From contig MU006094.1 of the NCBI GenBank assembly GCA_010093705.1, positions 1,029,550 to 1,093,549 on the forward strand: a stretch of DNA of 64,000 nt. The letters are read 5' to 3'. Below, one piece after another: positions 40,078-53,200 of this stretch. Origin of the DNA: Patellaria atrata CBS 101060 (lineage: Eukaryota > Ascomycota > Dothideomycetes > Patellariales > Patellariaceae). How positions within the stretch are numbered: the first letter of the stretch is position 1; the number at the start of each line of letters is the position of its first letter. Position numbers and translations under genes: made by a program. A model generated the notes under the pieces. That model did no database searches, was not told where the DNA came from, and saw only the letters and a list, made by a program, of their open reading frames with translations.

Positions 40078-43000
40078 ATCGCCATCTAATAATCAAGAGT
40101 CCTTAGTATGGAGCGGGTTGGGATTGAAACCTAGGTGCGTGTGGGATATATGTGTTATCAGTACAGTGGGCTCGGAGAATCTGGTATACAGTGGGTTCGA
40201 AGTTAAATTCGAGGATGGAGTTTTTATAGTATGTTACCTTCCCAAGCTACTTCGACAAAGTTGCGTGCGAATTCTAACATGGACTTTACGAAGTTAGTAA
40301 TCATGTAGCATAAGTTAGGAGGAAGTGAGTGTACGTACTTTGATGAGTGAGACTTGAGAAGAGAAAGGTGGACGTAGAGATGAGTACGAGGATATATAAG
40401 CTTGTGGGTTAGTCGATGATCTCAGCGCACTGGTGTAGCAGTATCGTTAATTGAATATATGAGGAGTGAAATTGTTATTGGTGAGGTTGACGATTCGGGA
40501 CTTGTCGTGGAGGCTCTGAGTACGGTAATGCTCAGAAGGTATTAGCGCATGATCGCAAGTATGCATCATTGGTGGACTTGAAGGCGGTGAATCCCAAGTT
40601 AGGCTCGGCCGAAAACCGGCAGGAACACGGTTGGATGGTTCAGATGTTTAGGGAAGGAAGGACCTGCATCGCCACCGAATAGAGAAGGAGTGAAATGTAC
40701 GGAGAAGTCGTCTGACACTGGAAAACCTTCAATATGACGTAGGTAGGCTAAGGTTTAGGCTTGACCTTACAGTTTCACTACCTTTGGCTACGTACACCGC
40801 CTCCGACATGGAGCCAATGATGAGCCGAGTTAGAATTAGCGAAGATTGCCGCAAGGATTAAGCCTCGTCCATCTTTCTTTCTTATTTGAACCCGACCGTC
40901 ATCATCAAATGGAGAAATGGACGCATCTAGAATTACAACATCATTGTGAGGTGGCATTATTCCCCTGCTAACGTTCTGTACTCTCGAGTATAGAGAACTC
41001 GAAACTGTATAAAAGGGGGCTTGACCGTATTGTGCCAGACACTTGACCATACAAATGTCAAGGAAATCGTTTCTACTGCAGATTAATGCCGCGGACCGTC
41101 CCACCGTCCAGTAAGTAATTGCTCAAAAAATGCACAGCCGGGCGGGTAATGCCATTCGTGATAGCATATAGGATAATACAGATATGTGTTCCCCTACTAT
41201 TGGATATGTCTACTGGCTTCTCTCACTCATCATGAAAACCCCACATTCATCCCATCAATCCCCCACGGCATCCCATTCAAGCGGAAACATCCTCCAGTCT
41301 CCAGTTGACGGATGACATCGTCCTTTGACATTTTGCCTTCGAATCCATAATGTGTTTTAAGGGACGCGTTTATACATGGCCTGCAATACCGTAAACCACA
41401 CCCGATGAGATCAACATTGAATATCTGGCTGTCTGACATATCCCTTCTTCCACTATGGCATTTCCCCTCCTCTTGTTCACTTCGTCTACAAGGCCTGGCC
41501 AGCCCGGCTTGCTTGTACAGGAAAGGAGAGAATGTAAGGGTGACTCTGATAATTGGAAGACCTGAAATTGTTTCAACCCACTACTGTACGCTCACTCTCC
41601 AAATGGAAGGTTCTCTGGCCCTACTGCCCGTAAAAGTCGAGATCGTAGAAGACCTTCCAGCTGTACCAACCACAACGCCATACCGGCCCTAGATATTGTC
41701 GTTACTTCGGGCCTTGCAGTATGCGAGAATCTCTTTAGCAGGCATACAGATGCCGAAGAACTCCATTCTGACAGAGGAGAAAATATTTTAATGATGACGG
41801 CATCTCGTTGGTTATGAATGGACACAGTATGCTACCTCTGTACTTCTCCGTGCAGTAACACCAACGTCAACCTCTCACAGCATGACATCATCATACGGCT
41901 ATATCAGATCTCATAGGACTATTCTTCATTTACCAAACAGCATCTCTAAGTAAAGTGTTATCATAATTCTACCAGTAAAGACTCAAAATTGTCCTAGTGA
42001 GAATGCTACTGGTAATTTGGGATACCCTAAGTCCTCGATTGTATGGTTTCCCTATGGGATGCTTAGGTCAGCTTAGGTCAGTCAGAGTCAGTTACTGGAA
42101 TGAAGTCCACCTATAGCCCTCCCTGCTGCTCCTAATCAACAAGCGGCGATGATAATCCCCCCCATTACAGACTTTTTCTTTCTTCCTTCCTTCCCCTATT
42201 GAAGCTTCCGCAGGCTTCTAAAGCAACACCAGTTCGCCTTTACAATGATGGCGTAAGAACAGTCTAACTACGTCTAGTGCCATAGAGCAGTGCACAGTTC
42301 AAGTCAAAGTGATGAAATTGTATCAGTCATTTGCAAATAAATAGTTTCTATCGGGCAACGGGCTGGGCGCTGGGTTATGTCATTGGAATTTATAAGATCA
42401 CAAGGATATGCACACGAGTGCTACCTACAGTGGGCGAGCTGCAAACAGTCGTCGGGCATTTTCATATGGCTATTTAAACTGATAACCGCCAATGCAAATA
42501 TTTCTTTCAACTATCCGCTTTTCTCCAGTTCGGGAAGATATTCATTTCGCCATTGTGTTGCAAGATGGGGCGTTATAATTATTCGCTTGTTCTTACAACG
42601 TACTATTTAACTTGCTCAATCTCAACGAAAAGTTATTACCTGCGGCTGTTACGTGGAGAGTAGTATCACTATCTAGGTTTGTTGCTATTCATCAACACTG
42701 CGCGTTATCTATCTTCGTAGGTTACGCAAGCTCTACTCATGTGGTCCAAGAAATCGCTCCTAATTTGTCCTGCAAGAACAACAATAAGCTGAGATCGGAA
42801 TCTTGTTACTCGCTTCTTTCGCATTTAGATCCATGCTCCAACTCCAAGGCTTGTAAACTCAAGAAGTAAAGATTCTTTTATATCTAAGATCTGCCCTTTA
42901 GTCACGCAGGCCGGACCATCTGTCAAAGTCAGTTATGCGTTGTCTGTAGTCATCAGAACGGATCATCTGCTGTCTTACCGCTGAGGAGGCTATAATCACC

Positions 43001-44100
43001 TCCTTTTTGTCCAGACTCCCTCCTCTTTGAAATTACTCTCGAGGATACTCTTCAACTACGGGTTTGAAGCATCAGAATTCATATTTTCCATTCCATGTTC
43101 GCACATGATTTGGATCTGAATTGGGCTCGTGTCGGTCCTCATCGCATTTGGGCCTTTGGCTTTGACTATAGGCCACTTGAGAAAATACCCCTTTATGTTC
43201 TCACTCTAACTCTAGTGATGATGGATCGTACCACCATATGCTGCGAATACTCGTCAATATCTCAGTATTGTTCATACTCCTCATTAACTACCAGTGATAA
43301 TGAACTATATCACCGTGCTATCTATCTCTTTCCTCTTCTACTCCATCGCCTTCAAAGTATCCCCAACCCCCCCAAAATAGAAACGGAGCCAGAATACCCC
43401 TGAATCCCGCCATCCTCTCCCATTCGCAAATCCCGTCTTTGAGCGGGGAAAATTTGCAGGACGACGACTGGGCCTCCAATGACACCCTTTTATATCGTGT
43501 AATAGCCAACGAGGTCTTCCTTGCCCTTTGTTAATTCTCGTTTCGAATCTCAGTCGCAAAGTCTCTGGAGGAAGAAAGGGAGGCTGGGTCGAAGGGATGG
43601 TGCTTTAATACTAACATCGCGGTAAGAAATAATCAGGGTGGACGTGTCATCCACAAAGATATCTGATCACTTCCCCTCCAGTTCTGATGCAATGGTGTGA
43701 TCATTCACTTGCCGCCCCAGGGAGGAAGCGGTCTAGACATCGGTATATATATACCTTTCGCTCTCACCTTTGGATTCTCTAGCTTCTCTGTGCAAAATCC
43801 TCATATCGAAGAAGAACAGAGAGATAAAAGAAATATATTGGAATCTGTCGAGCAACGTTCACCGACGAAGGATTCGGCTTGCTTTCGCAGTGGAAACCAC
43901 GACGCTATTGCCTCAGAAGCGGGGAATCGGGCATTGGCGTTCGAGAGCTGGACGCCATTGGTAGGATGTGCGCAATCTCAAATCATTGGGTGATTATGGT
44001 CTTTGTTAAACGCCCCTATTTCAACTTGCTTTAACCTCTGCGGCATGGAGCGCATCGGATACCGGCGCTGATGATGCTCAACACTCAAACAACAATACAA
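40078..44100. other. Left part of the 23-kb gene-poor region
   Basis: It starts with the promoter region of the charged protein gene. GCTTAGGTCA is duplicated at about 42061-42079. A TATATATATA followed by a CT-rich stretch at 43743-43790 looks like a plus-strand promoter, but only a short open frame follows. No supported gene. Confidence 0.5.
41230..41439 (-). other. Weak candidate small exon or decayed coding piece
   Basis: A 69-codon frame with protein-like composition (CRPCINASLKTHYGFEG, KDDVIRQLETGGCFRLNG), four cysteines and a TGA stop. No partner exon was found, and the opposite strand is also open over part of it (41405-41692). I do not recognise it. Confidence 0.2.
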
Positions 44101-44414
44101 TACTCCCCACCATCACCCTAAACTTCCCACCCTCCAAATCCTTTATATCTCCCCTATCCCGAAGCGCCAGGAATATCATAGGTGAGCTAGTGAATGGGGA
44201 AGCGACCACAATCATCTGGTCCAACTCTGGCAGCGCCCGAATAAGGTAGAGTTATTATTGAGGATACCGGCCCCACCCCGAAATAGCGGAGAAGCTTCTT
44301 TTGAAGCTCCGACGGTGGAAAATTGCATTTTGCTGTCTTTGTCCCACTTCTGCATTGAAGTGCAATGTTGCTGGTTCTGAGTTAGGTCTAAGGGGGAGGG
44401 AGGGGAGGGGAGGG

Positions 44415-44423
44415 TTTATATAT
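44415..44423 (-). promoter_or_regulatory. TATA-like element resembling the 46-50 kb array motif
   Basis: On the plus strand GGTTCTGAGTTAGG precedes a purine run and then GGGTTTATATATCCCC. This is the same order as the array units further right, and it may be an outlying unit. Confidence 0.45.
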
Positions 44424-44594
44424 CCCCGCCAATTGCCTTCGTCATCCCCGTCGCTATTCACTTTGCACGTGATGGGGGTGGGGATATCATGAGATAGATC
44501 TGTCTCTCGATCTGTGAGTATGGTAGTCTGATCCCCATTCCCTATGCACGTGGTAGGTGGTGGGGATGTCATGGGGTTATAGCCTATCTCATGT

Positions 44595-44618
44595 TTGGAT
44601 GGATGGATGGATGGATGA
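44595..44618 (+). repeat. GGAT tetranucleotide repeat
   Basis: Five to six copies of GGAT in a row. Confidence 0.92.
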
Positions 44619-45367
44619 TACTCCTATCTCATTGGCGTCGTATAACTTCTCGGATAGTGTAGTGTGCTACCGGATACTGATAATGCTAAGTATTTATAAT
44701 AGCAATGATGATTGTGATCGTGCTGATCATCGCCACAAACTCCCTGTCACGGGTTAAGTGGCTTGGATGATCCAGTGGCTTAGTCATACTGTACTTTAGC
44801 AGAACAGCATATGCTGTCTCAACACTTTCTTTCCTTAAGTTTGAGCTTCAGGTACATATAGCAATATACCTTTCAGCTTCCATCTGAGGTTGAGCCATAA
44901 CACTCCCCACCTGTATCGAGTTGTCTCTTCTCGTTTCTCGTACTCAGAAGGAAGGAATATGGTATGAGAATTGAGATAAGAGACTTGACAATAGTTGTAG
45001 TGTTTGCTTTCGTATCTGGACCGAGGTCTCCTCTATAATATAATCTTTTCGATGCGGTGGACAAGGACAATACCGCGCCGTCTTATTTAGTGTTTTGGCC
45101 TGGGGTGGATGGTTGTTGAGTGGAGGTGGAGAGTATGGGGAGGGAAGGTATAACAGGCTAGAGCCTAGTGGTATGGGTTGCCCTACATCCGAAGATCAGT
45201 CAGTAATATTTCCCTCAAACCTACCCTCAGACTCTTCTCTTCTTCTTCATATTGATTGTAGATAGCATCTGGACTAGATAGTTGGAACACAATTACTAGA
45301 GGCCGCTCACAGAAGGGGGTTATGTTTTTGATACTGGCTGCAGGTTAGGGGTGATGTCATGCTTAAG
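44619..45367. other. Spacer left of the 45-kb minisatellite
   Basis: No gene seen. Confidence 0.5.
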
Positions 45368-45683
45368 CACAAGACAACCATAACACAAGACAGTTACAGC
45401 ACAAGACAGTTATAGCACAAGACAGTTGTAGCACAAGACAGTTGTAGCACAAGACAGTTGTAGCACAAGAGAAGTAGAACACAAGATGTCCGTAATACAA
45501 TCCAACGAGAGCATAAGGCGTCCGTAACACAAGACAGCTATACCAAAACACCTCCTTACCACAAGGCCCCTTAACACAAGACAGTCATAGCACAGCATCT
45601 CCTCACCACAACATCTCCTTACCATGAAACCCCTTCTTACAATACAGCTATACCACAAGACAGTCTTAATACAAGAACGTCAT
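45368..45683 (+). repeat. 16-bp minisatellite, about 20 units with gradient of decay
   Basis: Units of the form CACAAGACAGTTGTAG. The three central-left copies (about 45416-45463) are essentially identical. Outer copies drift (CACAAGATGTCCGTAA, CACAACATCTCCTTAC), and the register slips by 1-2 bases in a few units near the right end. Minus-strand open frames through it simply translate the repeat. Confidence 0.95.
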
Positions 45684-46229
45684 ATCCCGATAGACCTATA
45701 TCGTGAAATCCAAGCGTACAATCCAAAGGGAAAATATCAGTGATGCTCACCATCCCCAACAAGCAACAACACTCCTCATCACCTTCATTCCTATTTCCCA
45801 TCCTCAGTATTCCTTGTTCTCATCTATCCCGCCTCATCCATCGCCTCCCCTCACCTCCCCCCTCAACCCTCTACTATCCGAACAGCACAGCCCCCATCAG
45901 ATCCACGATCCCGAGACCACAATCAACCGATAAACTTAGCGCTTTCAGCCCACCCAGCGAAAAGGGGGGTGCGTGATGATGCTCTCTTTCAACAACTGTT
46001 AGTGGAGGAGTGGTGGGGATCATCGCCTCCCCTAGAGCACCTGGACAATCACACTTGACACTTCCATTTCCTCTCCTACAAGAGAATAATAAATCAAAGA
46101 TGTTCCGGGCAGAGCACCACAATGGACGCCTGTGATGATCTTGGACAAATGTCGGAAGTATTTCATACAGTAACCGCAATGATACTCCTACATGCAAAGC
46201 TTCAATTCGTGCTCGAATGCGAAGGGGAT
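45684..46229. other. Spacer between the minisatellite and the TATA-repeat array
   Basis: The plus strand is C-rich at about 45790-45900. No supported gene. Confidence 0.45.
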
Positions 46230-47032
46230 GATGGGTTTGAGTTGAGTCGAGAGCTGAGAAGGGGGTTATTCATTTAAGGTAGTAGACTAGAAGCTTCCTA
46301 GGGGGGTGGGAACGGGTCAGGAGGTCACTGTATGCATGTTTTTAACGGTCATAAGGGCTCAGGGGGGACTCTGGGAAGGGGAAAGGGTCGTATGTTAGTA
46401 ATGCTGATCATCAGCTAAGGTCATACCGGTCGCCGTTATGGGTTATATATCAAATCAGGGGATTCTTTCTTGTGTTGGAGTTGGAAAACTAACGTAGGTC
46501 AAAGACATGCGCCCCAGAGACCACAGTGCGTGAACCTGATGAATATTTCAGCCGGGAAATAGGTTCGTTCTGCTTCTCTGATCCTAATCAGCTGCTTGCG
46601 TTTGTTCTTCTCGCAATTGAAGTGGATGGCTAGTTTCGAGCTTTGAGTTAAAGGAAGGAGGTTATATACTCATACTCCATCCTTCTTCGAGTCATAAGGC
46701 TACCTGTGGCATGTGATACTGTACAATCGCCGACGGAAAACCGGAAAAGGGGTAATATATTGGTGCGGCCCAGCACCTACGAAAGATGATGGTAGTGATC
46801 ATCATCCTCCATGAATATTCGCACTTCTGTCTTCTTCCTTACAGTACCGAGAAAAGGCATGGACGATACGGGGTCCCCGAGACGACAATGCGTTGCGTGT
46901 ATGTTTTTTGGAGCAACGAACCATCAAGATCTGAACTCCTCAAGCGGTCCAAATCCAAATTAATCGGACTTGTTGCAACATCACTTGGGTATTGAGAGAT
47001 TTTGGTTCTCAGTTCGAAGTGGAAGAGAAGGG

Positions 47033-47040
47033 TTTATATA
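47033..47040 (-). promoter_or_regulatory. Minus-strand TATA-like element of an array unit
   Basis: GGGTATATAAACCC on the minus strand, followed by CTTCTCTTCCACTTC. It is one of the best-preserved units. Confidence 0.5.
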
Positions 47041-47802
47041 CCCCTAAGCTCCCCTTAACTTCCGAATTTGGGGACAATTATGATAGAGTGACGTCACGAC
47101 GTGAGAGCGAATATACACCTGTGATACTCACCATCTACTAAAGATAATGAGGATATTATTTTTCCTTCTCAAACACTCCATCCTCTAGGTTCGCTTCTAA
47201 CTTCCTAAGCCTCCCAATGAGAGTAATGATATTGAATTGGAGCGGCGCTCCAGAGAGCGGAGTGGCTTGTTCTCAGCATCCTCAAAGAAATCCGTCAACG
47301 CTTTTGGTTTTCCAACCCTGAACCGTATTCAGTGAAGTCTTTGTATCTTGCTTATCATGGAGTAAGAAGCAGTAATGTTAGTTTCTCAGTTGAGAGTCAA
47401 AAGGCAAGGGGTTTATACCTAAGTTTTGGACGTCCCTTAGCACTGATGTCATGAAGAGATCATTACACATGATTCAGGGGTATTTTAAAGGGGTAAAAAA
47501 AGGGGGTAAAGGGAACAGACCGTTAGAGTATGGGTGAGATATTGAAGATGCTCAATGTCTGTCGGAGGTAAATATGATGATTATCATCACTCCATTTATT
47601 TAGTTTCCATCTTCGTCCAGGAACAAATCTAATACTTTCCCTCAGGATTTGTTGGTCGAGAGCTCATAAGAGAGTTGATTGGTTTTGGCGTCCGAATCTC
47701 AAACAATAGATTTGATCTTGTATCTCAGGATTCGTGAACTTCACTTCATACACGGAATAGAATACTGGTTTCTGAGTTGGAAGCGGAAGACCGGAGGAAG
47801 GA

Positions 47803-47810
47803 TTTATATA
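47803..47810 (-). promoter_or_regulatory. Minus-strand TATA-like element of an array unit
   Basis: GGTATATAAATCC on the minus strand, preceded by ACGGAAGGGGAAGTTGA and followed by a CT-rich stretch. Confidence 0.5.
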
Positions 47811-48347
47811 CCTCAACTTCCCCTTCCGTTGGCATCACGGTCATATCGGGATATTTCGAACACATAAGACGCGATCCCACAACCAATCCAATGAAACGGT
47901 AGTTGTGCAGGCAATACCAACGCACCAAGCAAGCCCTGGGGGATGTTGTTTCTAAGGTGAACGCCTTACAAAGATGACTTGATATACCCGACATCTCTCT
48001 TCTATTCAATATCACGAGATACTACAGCATGTCGGGCGATAACGATAGGAAAGGGGAACATGCGGCGATGCTGCGCATTTACCTCCAACAGAGACGGTGA
48101 TTACCATCGTTTCAGACTTCTACTTTCAGAATCGCTGCATACCCAAAGCCTCTAACATGGTCTCTCGGAGTGCTTATCTCATCCCATTTCCCACCAATAA
48201 TAACAGGAACGGGGTGAAAGCAGAACGTCAGAATGGCTCTGTAATGTGGAACCAATTCTTCATCGCGACGTTATCTGCGACTTCTTCTTCCCTTTAGATT
48301 GTAATAGAGGATAGGTCTGGGTTTGTTTGAGGTTTAAGGGAAAAGGG

Positions 48348-48356
48348 TTTATATAT
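48348..48356 (-). promoter_or_regulatory. Minus-strand TATA-like element of an array unit
   Basis: GGATATATAAACCC on the minus strand, preceded by GATGAAGGGGGAATG and followed by CTTTTCCC. It matches the units at 47033 and 47803 on both sides. Confidence 0.5.
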
Positions 48357-50290
48357 CCAACATTCCCCCTTCATCGGCATAACTGGACCATTTACGGCAC
48401 GAGGTCTATGAATGCGCAACAGAACCGTGAGAACTGCTAAATCCCAACATCTATTGAAAACGGAGTTAACAGTTATCATCATCCTAGACTTCTCAGTGTC
48501 GCGACCATTTTCATATCCAGAACGCCCATTCAGTCTCCAAGTGCTTATCCCGCCCTTCACACCCAATAGGGTTAGACGTATGATCGTATGAGAAATGGCC
48601 TAGCGTAACAGACTCTTCAAGTGCAGCCAGAATGATCGAGATAGAACTCTAGCATTTGCTCTCGGTATGTTGGAGTAGAAGATGGATTTCTGAATTTGAG
48701 ATTAGGGGAGAAGGGTTCATATATTGATGACCTATGCGGTATTATGCATGGCATCACGAGATATACAGCATATTGATCTATGCCTCGGAATGCGGTAGAA
48801 AGGGGTTTCTCAATGTGGTGATGGTGAGTATCCGCCATTAGAGATTACGGTTGTTATGATTTCCAACTGATCGCTATCAAACCTTTCTTGCATTCACAAG
48901 TCCATAAGACCCCTTATAACGTAAGGATTCATAGGTCGAGCGACCACAATAACCAATACCCTGATACGGGTTCAGACACACGCCGCACACCAGAATACTA
49001 GATGATGATTTTTTTTAAATCCTATCCGTAATCTTTACGTTCCAAGAACATCTTCTCACGGCCGAGGTTGAGGTGGATGCTTTATATTAAACGGAGAAGC
49101 TGTGAGAGAACAGTTTATATATTCAGATCCATTTTCCCCGTAGGTCACGAATTATATGATGTACCCCATGTGGTTAACCCCTGAGCGTCCAGCAGTCACA
49201 TGATCGTTATTCCTTCTATCTTGCAGCTATAACAGAGATCTCCTTCTAAGGTTGAACATTTCCCATCTACTCAATTCACGAACCTTCAGCAGGGTTAAAA
49301 GGTAGAACACCAACAAGGCCCCTCTTATTTCGCGATTCTTAACTTCGATTTGGGTGGAACAGAAAAAAGGGATTAGCTTATTCGGCCGACTTGACCCAAC
49401 CAACATTGGCTTCTTTGAAATCTATGGATAGATGTTCCATAAACTATCCCAATGACCGGGGAGTACCACTACCACCTGAAGATAATCAACGCCATCACTA
49501 TAATCCCACAAATACGCAGTCAGGGAAAACATTTTTATTCTGAAATTCAACTGAGAGAAATTCCCAACGGTGAATGTTCCATAAATTCTTCATGTAGTGC
49601 CAAACAGCCAATTAAGGAAAGGTGCTTGAGCATGACCAATTGACTGGCTCGAGTATAGGTTAACCTCTCTCACAAGGTCGAAACAACTTGAAATGAAGTT
49701 GGAAGGAAGCTAAGGGATGAAGCTATATACCCTATCCTTACCGCAGTTGACCGCCTCATGCACCCACCCTTTCCCGTCATAAGATCCCAACCCAGACTGC
49801 CAGAGTGCAAGTGATACAGTTGGACTTCTATTTAAGTAGTTCTTCCTTCTGATATTCAATTCATTCGAAGTTCTATCCACCACTTTGCTCTACTTGGGAT
49901 TTCCGATAACGGATACGTTTCGCCTATTGGAGACCTTAAACGGCGCTGAGCTGATGACAGAGAGACACATGCATAGTACAGCAACGCAGTAGTATAGACT
50001 CAAGGTAGCTATCATCATCTTCCACTGAGTATTCTATCCGGCGACTCATATTGCCTGGCTAAACTTGGAACCTCAAGTGTGTAGGATATTGGCTCCACGC
50101 CTCACAATCTCGTCATTTCATGGTTCCGATTTTCCTACATATGATTTCCAAAAAAAAAAACGAATTGATCGCTTGTCAGATGCTTCCAATCTCATCTGAG
50201 TCTTGTTGGTTTCCCAGTTCTAGAGGAAAACCAAAAAAAGAAAAAAAAAAAAAAAGTGAAGAGGTGGTTATCTATACCCCTACCAAGCCC

Positions 50291-53200
50291 CTTACAAGCT
50301 GTCTAACGAGCGCAGAACATCAAGTGATATCCATCCCACGGCGCTGTACGCTTATACGTCATGGAGGTAATGACGACTAAGTTATCTAGGTCAGCTGGAT
50401 GGAAACTTTGGTAATAAAACCCTCTTCCATTAACCTTTAGCTCTGTTTAACTGCAACTGGAATGCTTCGTGAATTGCGTACAGCCGCCGAGAGATCAATT
50501 CCGAGCTCTTAACCCAACAACTATATCAATTGGGAGGAAGGTTCTGCTCTGTCTAACTTAGACGTGTTGGTTTTATGGCAGAACCTCTCCCTAGTCTTCC
50601 AGAAAAGGGGATGGTGACCATCTACTCTTGGTAGGATTGAGTGCGCTCACCACGGATTGACGGTGATCTCCCCTAGTACTCAAGCGAAACGCTTATGAAT
50701 TAAGTTTGGTACGAATGATAAAGGGTGAAATCAAAGTCGCTCTAACCCGGATATTATATTCATAAATCACTGCAAGCAACAACGAGCCCACAATGTGGCA
50801 TGTACAATGACGATTAACAAAGCACCCCCGGAGACTGTTCGATATGTAGTTGCAGCAGTCGTCGTAGAGGAGAAAGAGGAGGGATTTAAGTAAACCAAAA
50901 TCCTGCTCACAAACTACCTGCTCACCCATAGGAACTGACCTCGCTCCTATGACGTGCTCAAGCGATCATCTTCTGCCTAAATCTTATCATACGCATCTTC
51001 AAGCGTAGTAGTAGATAGTATTTAAGACCTTTCAACCGGAGACCACTTCATCTGTTCAACAACAAAGCACTCGGGAAAGATTGCATATCTGATAGGTTCT
51101 ATGGAAAATTTGGCCGGTTGGAACCGTAGAATAACCAGGAAAGAAGATTGTTCTCCGCGGGTGTCCAGAAAACACCTTCATTTGGAGAGGGTTTACCGTT
51201 TATCGTGACCATAGAACATGTGATAGAAGTTCAATCGAGGATTGATGATCAAAAAGACCAGCGAGTATTGATGGTCAACAGTACCAGCTTGGAGTGATGA
51301 TAACTTCCACGCTTCCGTCTTTTTAGACCTTATGGTCTAGAGTGATACGCCAGACCTGCACGGACCTGCCTGGCCATCTTATGAGAAATATTGGAGCCTC
51401 CAGAGCATCAGAATGGAGTACCATTTCAATCAAGCATCTGGCAGGTTTATTCATATCCTCCAAGAGCAACAACGAACGAATAACTGTTCTCCTAGATAGA
51501 TATTACTTCCCATCTTGGAAGTAAGTCCACTGGAGAAGAAAAGGACAGCAAAGAACAAGAGAACGGTGGGTTTTTACCCCTATCCGCAATTTTGAATAGA
51601 CTACGCGCCCTGTACCCCCCCAGTAGGACTCATTCACCGGTCATACATTTCATGGGCAATTCCCGGAAACGTCAAGAGTCACGTTTGCGTCCGTAGACTC
51701 CCGCAACGAGAATATAAGTCAAACTTCTTCCTCTTCCTCTCTTCCAAATCAAGTCCAAGTCCCTCCTTTTAAGTTCAACTCCCAGTAATCACTCTTCCGT
51801 TCCCCCGTTGCGTAATTGGTCAATGTCCGCTATTTCCTTTGTCGGCTATCCTATTCAAATTTCCTTACCAGTCTATGTTCGAATCCTATCAACACCAAAC
51901 TTCTACGCGGCGGCGAAACCCTTTTTCTTTTTTTCTTTTTCCTCTAAGATTTTATTATTTTTAAGTATTTTTATTTTTTGATAAGGGGAGAGCCGGATTT
52001 CATGAGATGTTGTTAGTTAGGGTTAGGTCTTTTGTATAGTGGCGTGTTCTATGAACACTCCCTTTTCCTTTTTATACTCTATATATTCCTGTACAATAAA
52101 TCCCCGCTACCATGGGTATCGGAAGATAATTATCACACGCAAGGGATGTAGGACGGTTTGTTCGACCCCCCTGCTCGAGTACAGTACAATTGCACGGTAC
52201 GTTCCACCAGGAGTGGGATAAGTGAGGTATGTGATATGGATGGACAAGATATTAATCCCCTTACCGCCTTAGACGAATCCGAAGATACGTCACCTTCTGC
52301 ATATCTAAGCGTTTCTCAACTGTACTGCTGTAGCGACTGAGATTTTGTTACAGCTCTTAGTTGTGGAGCGCGGAGATGAGATCCGCGTAATCGAGATATT
52401 GGATCATGGTATTCTCTTGTGTAAGAATGCGTCTTTTCCTTGATTTGGAGAGACTTGTTCATCTCTTCTATTTCCCAAGTCTTGGGAAAATTGTTGATGC
52501 TGATAGCTGATATTATCGAACGCTGGAGATGGTGACTATCTTTTGCCGCAATTGATTAGCGGAAACGTTATGAGATAGCCAAGGCTAATATCATTGAGAT
52601 AAATGGGTCGAGGCGCAAGGATCCTTTTGGCCTTACAAGGAGCTATTGACACTAAAAAAGAAACGCGAATCTGATAGTTTCTAGTTGCCTAATAGCGCTC
52701 TTTCCGAGATGGAATTAGACCGGATCGGAAATTGTCTTCTCAAGATGGACTTTCAAAGTCTAATGTGAGGAGATCTTATAGCTCTAGATATCCCTGAGCA
52801 CAACCCGCTACCACACTCAAAAGTCATTTGACATCGCCAGTCCCTTAGGGACTCGCTGCTCACCTACAACCATGCATTAGTATCATCATAACCTTAGCCA
52901 GGGGGTATAAAGCCCCTCCGTCTACAGCATCAATCCCATTACAGAAAGCCAGAAACGTTTCAGTAGTCCGGCCTTCGTACGTGTTCACAACCATGGATGT
53001 GACGCTGACTCACTGTGCCGTTCTACCCAGATGGAGAAAATGACTAAAATAGGGCAGTGTCTTTCACTTATTGCTTTTTTTGGTGTGGAGCGGAGCCCGA
53101 AGTACATGAATTAGGGAGGGCAGTTGAAGGAGTGTGACTGGGTTTTTGTTCGTGGACTGGATATTTTTCTGTTATGCGCTGGTGGGTATGAAAGACCTTA

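Larger units (their letters stand above)
46230..50290 (-). repeat. Array of diverged ~370-400-bp units, each with a TATA-like element and a flanking purine run
   Basis: On the plus strand each unit ends with a form of GGTTTCTGAGTTGGAAG, a run of A and G, then GGGTTTATATACCC and often CTTCCCCTT. TATA centres lie near 46266 (weak), 46663, 47036, 47414, 47806, 48352, 48720, 49118, 49725 and 50272. A very degenerate unit may lie near 49368. Most neighbouring spacings are 370-400 bp, with larger ones near 545-610 where a unit may be lost. Many units also hold a GATGATNATCATC-like element and a pyrimidine run. Read on the minus strand, each unit looks like a core promoter: TATATAAA followed by a CT-rich start region. 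I see no shared open frame longer than about 15 codons after the TATA. Unit identity is low, so the array is old. I do not recognise the family. Confidence 0.6.

Noticed and set aside
45363-45658. Cys/Leu-rich minus-strand frames that look like a repetitive secreted protein
   Set aside because: They are simply the translation of the 16-bp minisatellite; since 16 is not divisible by three all frames cycle through the same words.
51817-51890. tRNA-like combination of an A-box-like TTGCGTAATTGG and GTTCGAATCC
   Set aside because: The stems do not pair well, the anticodon stem has mismatches, and the distance between the two boxes needs an odd insert. Not a credible tRNA.
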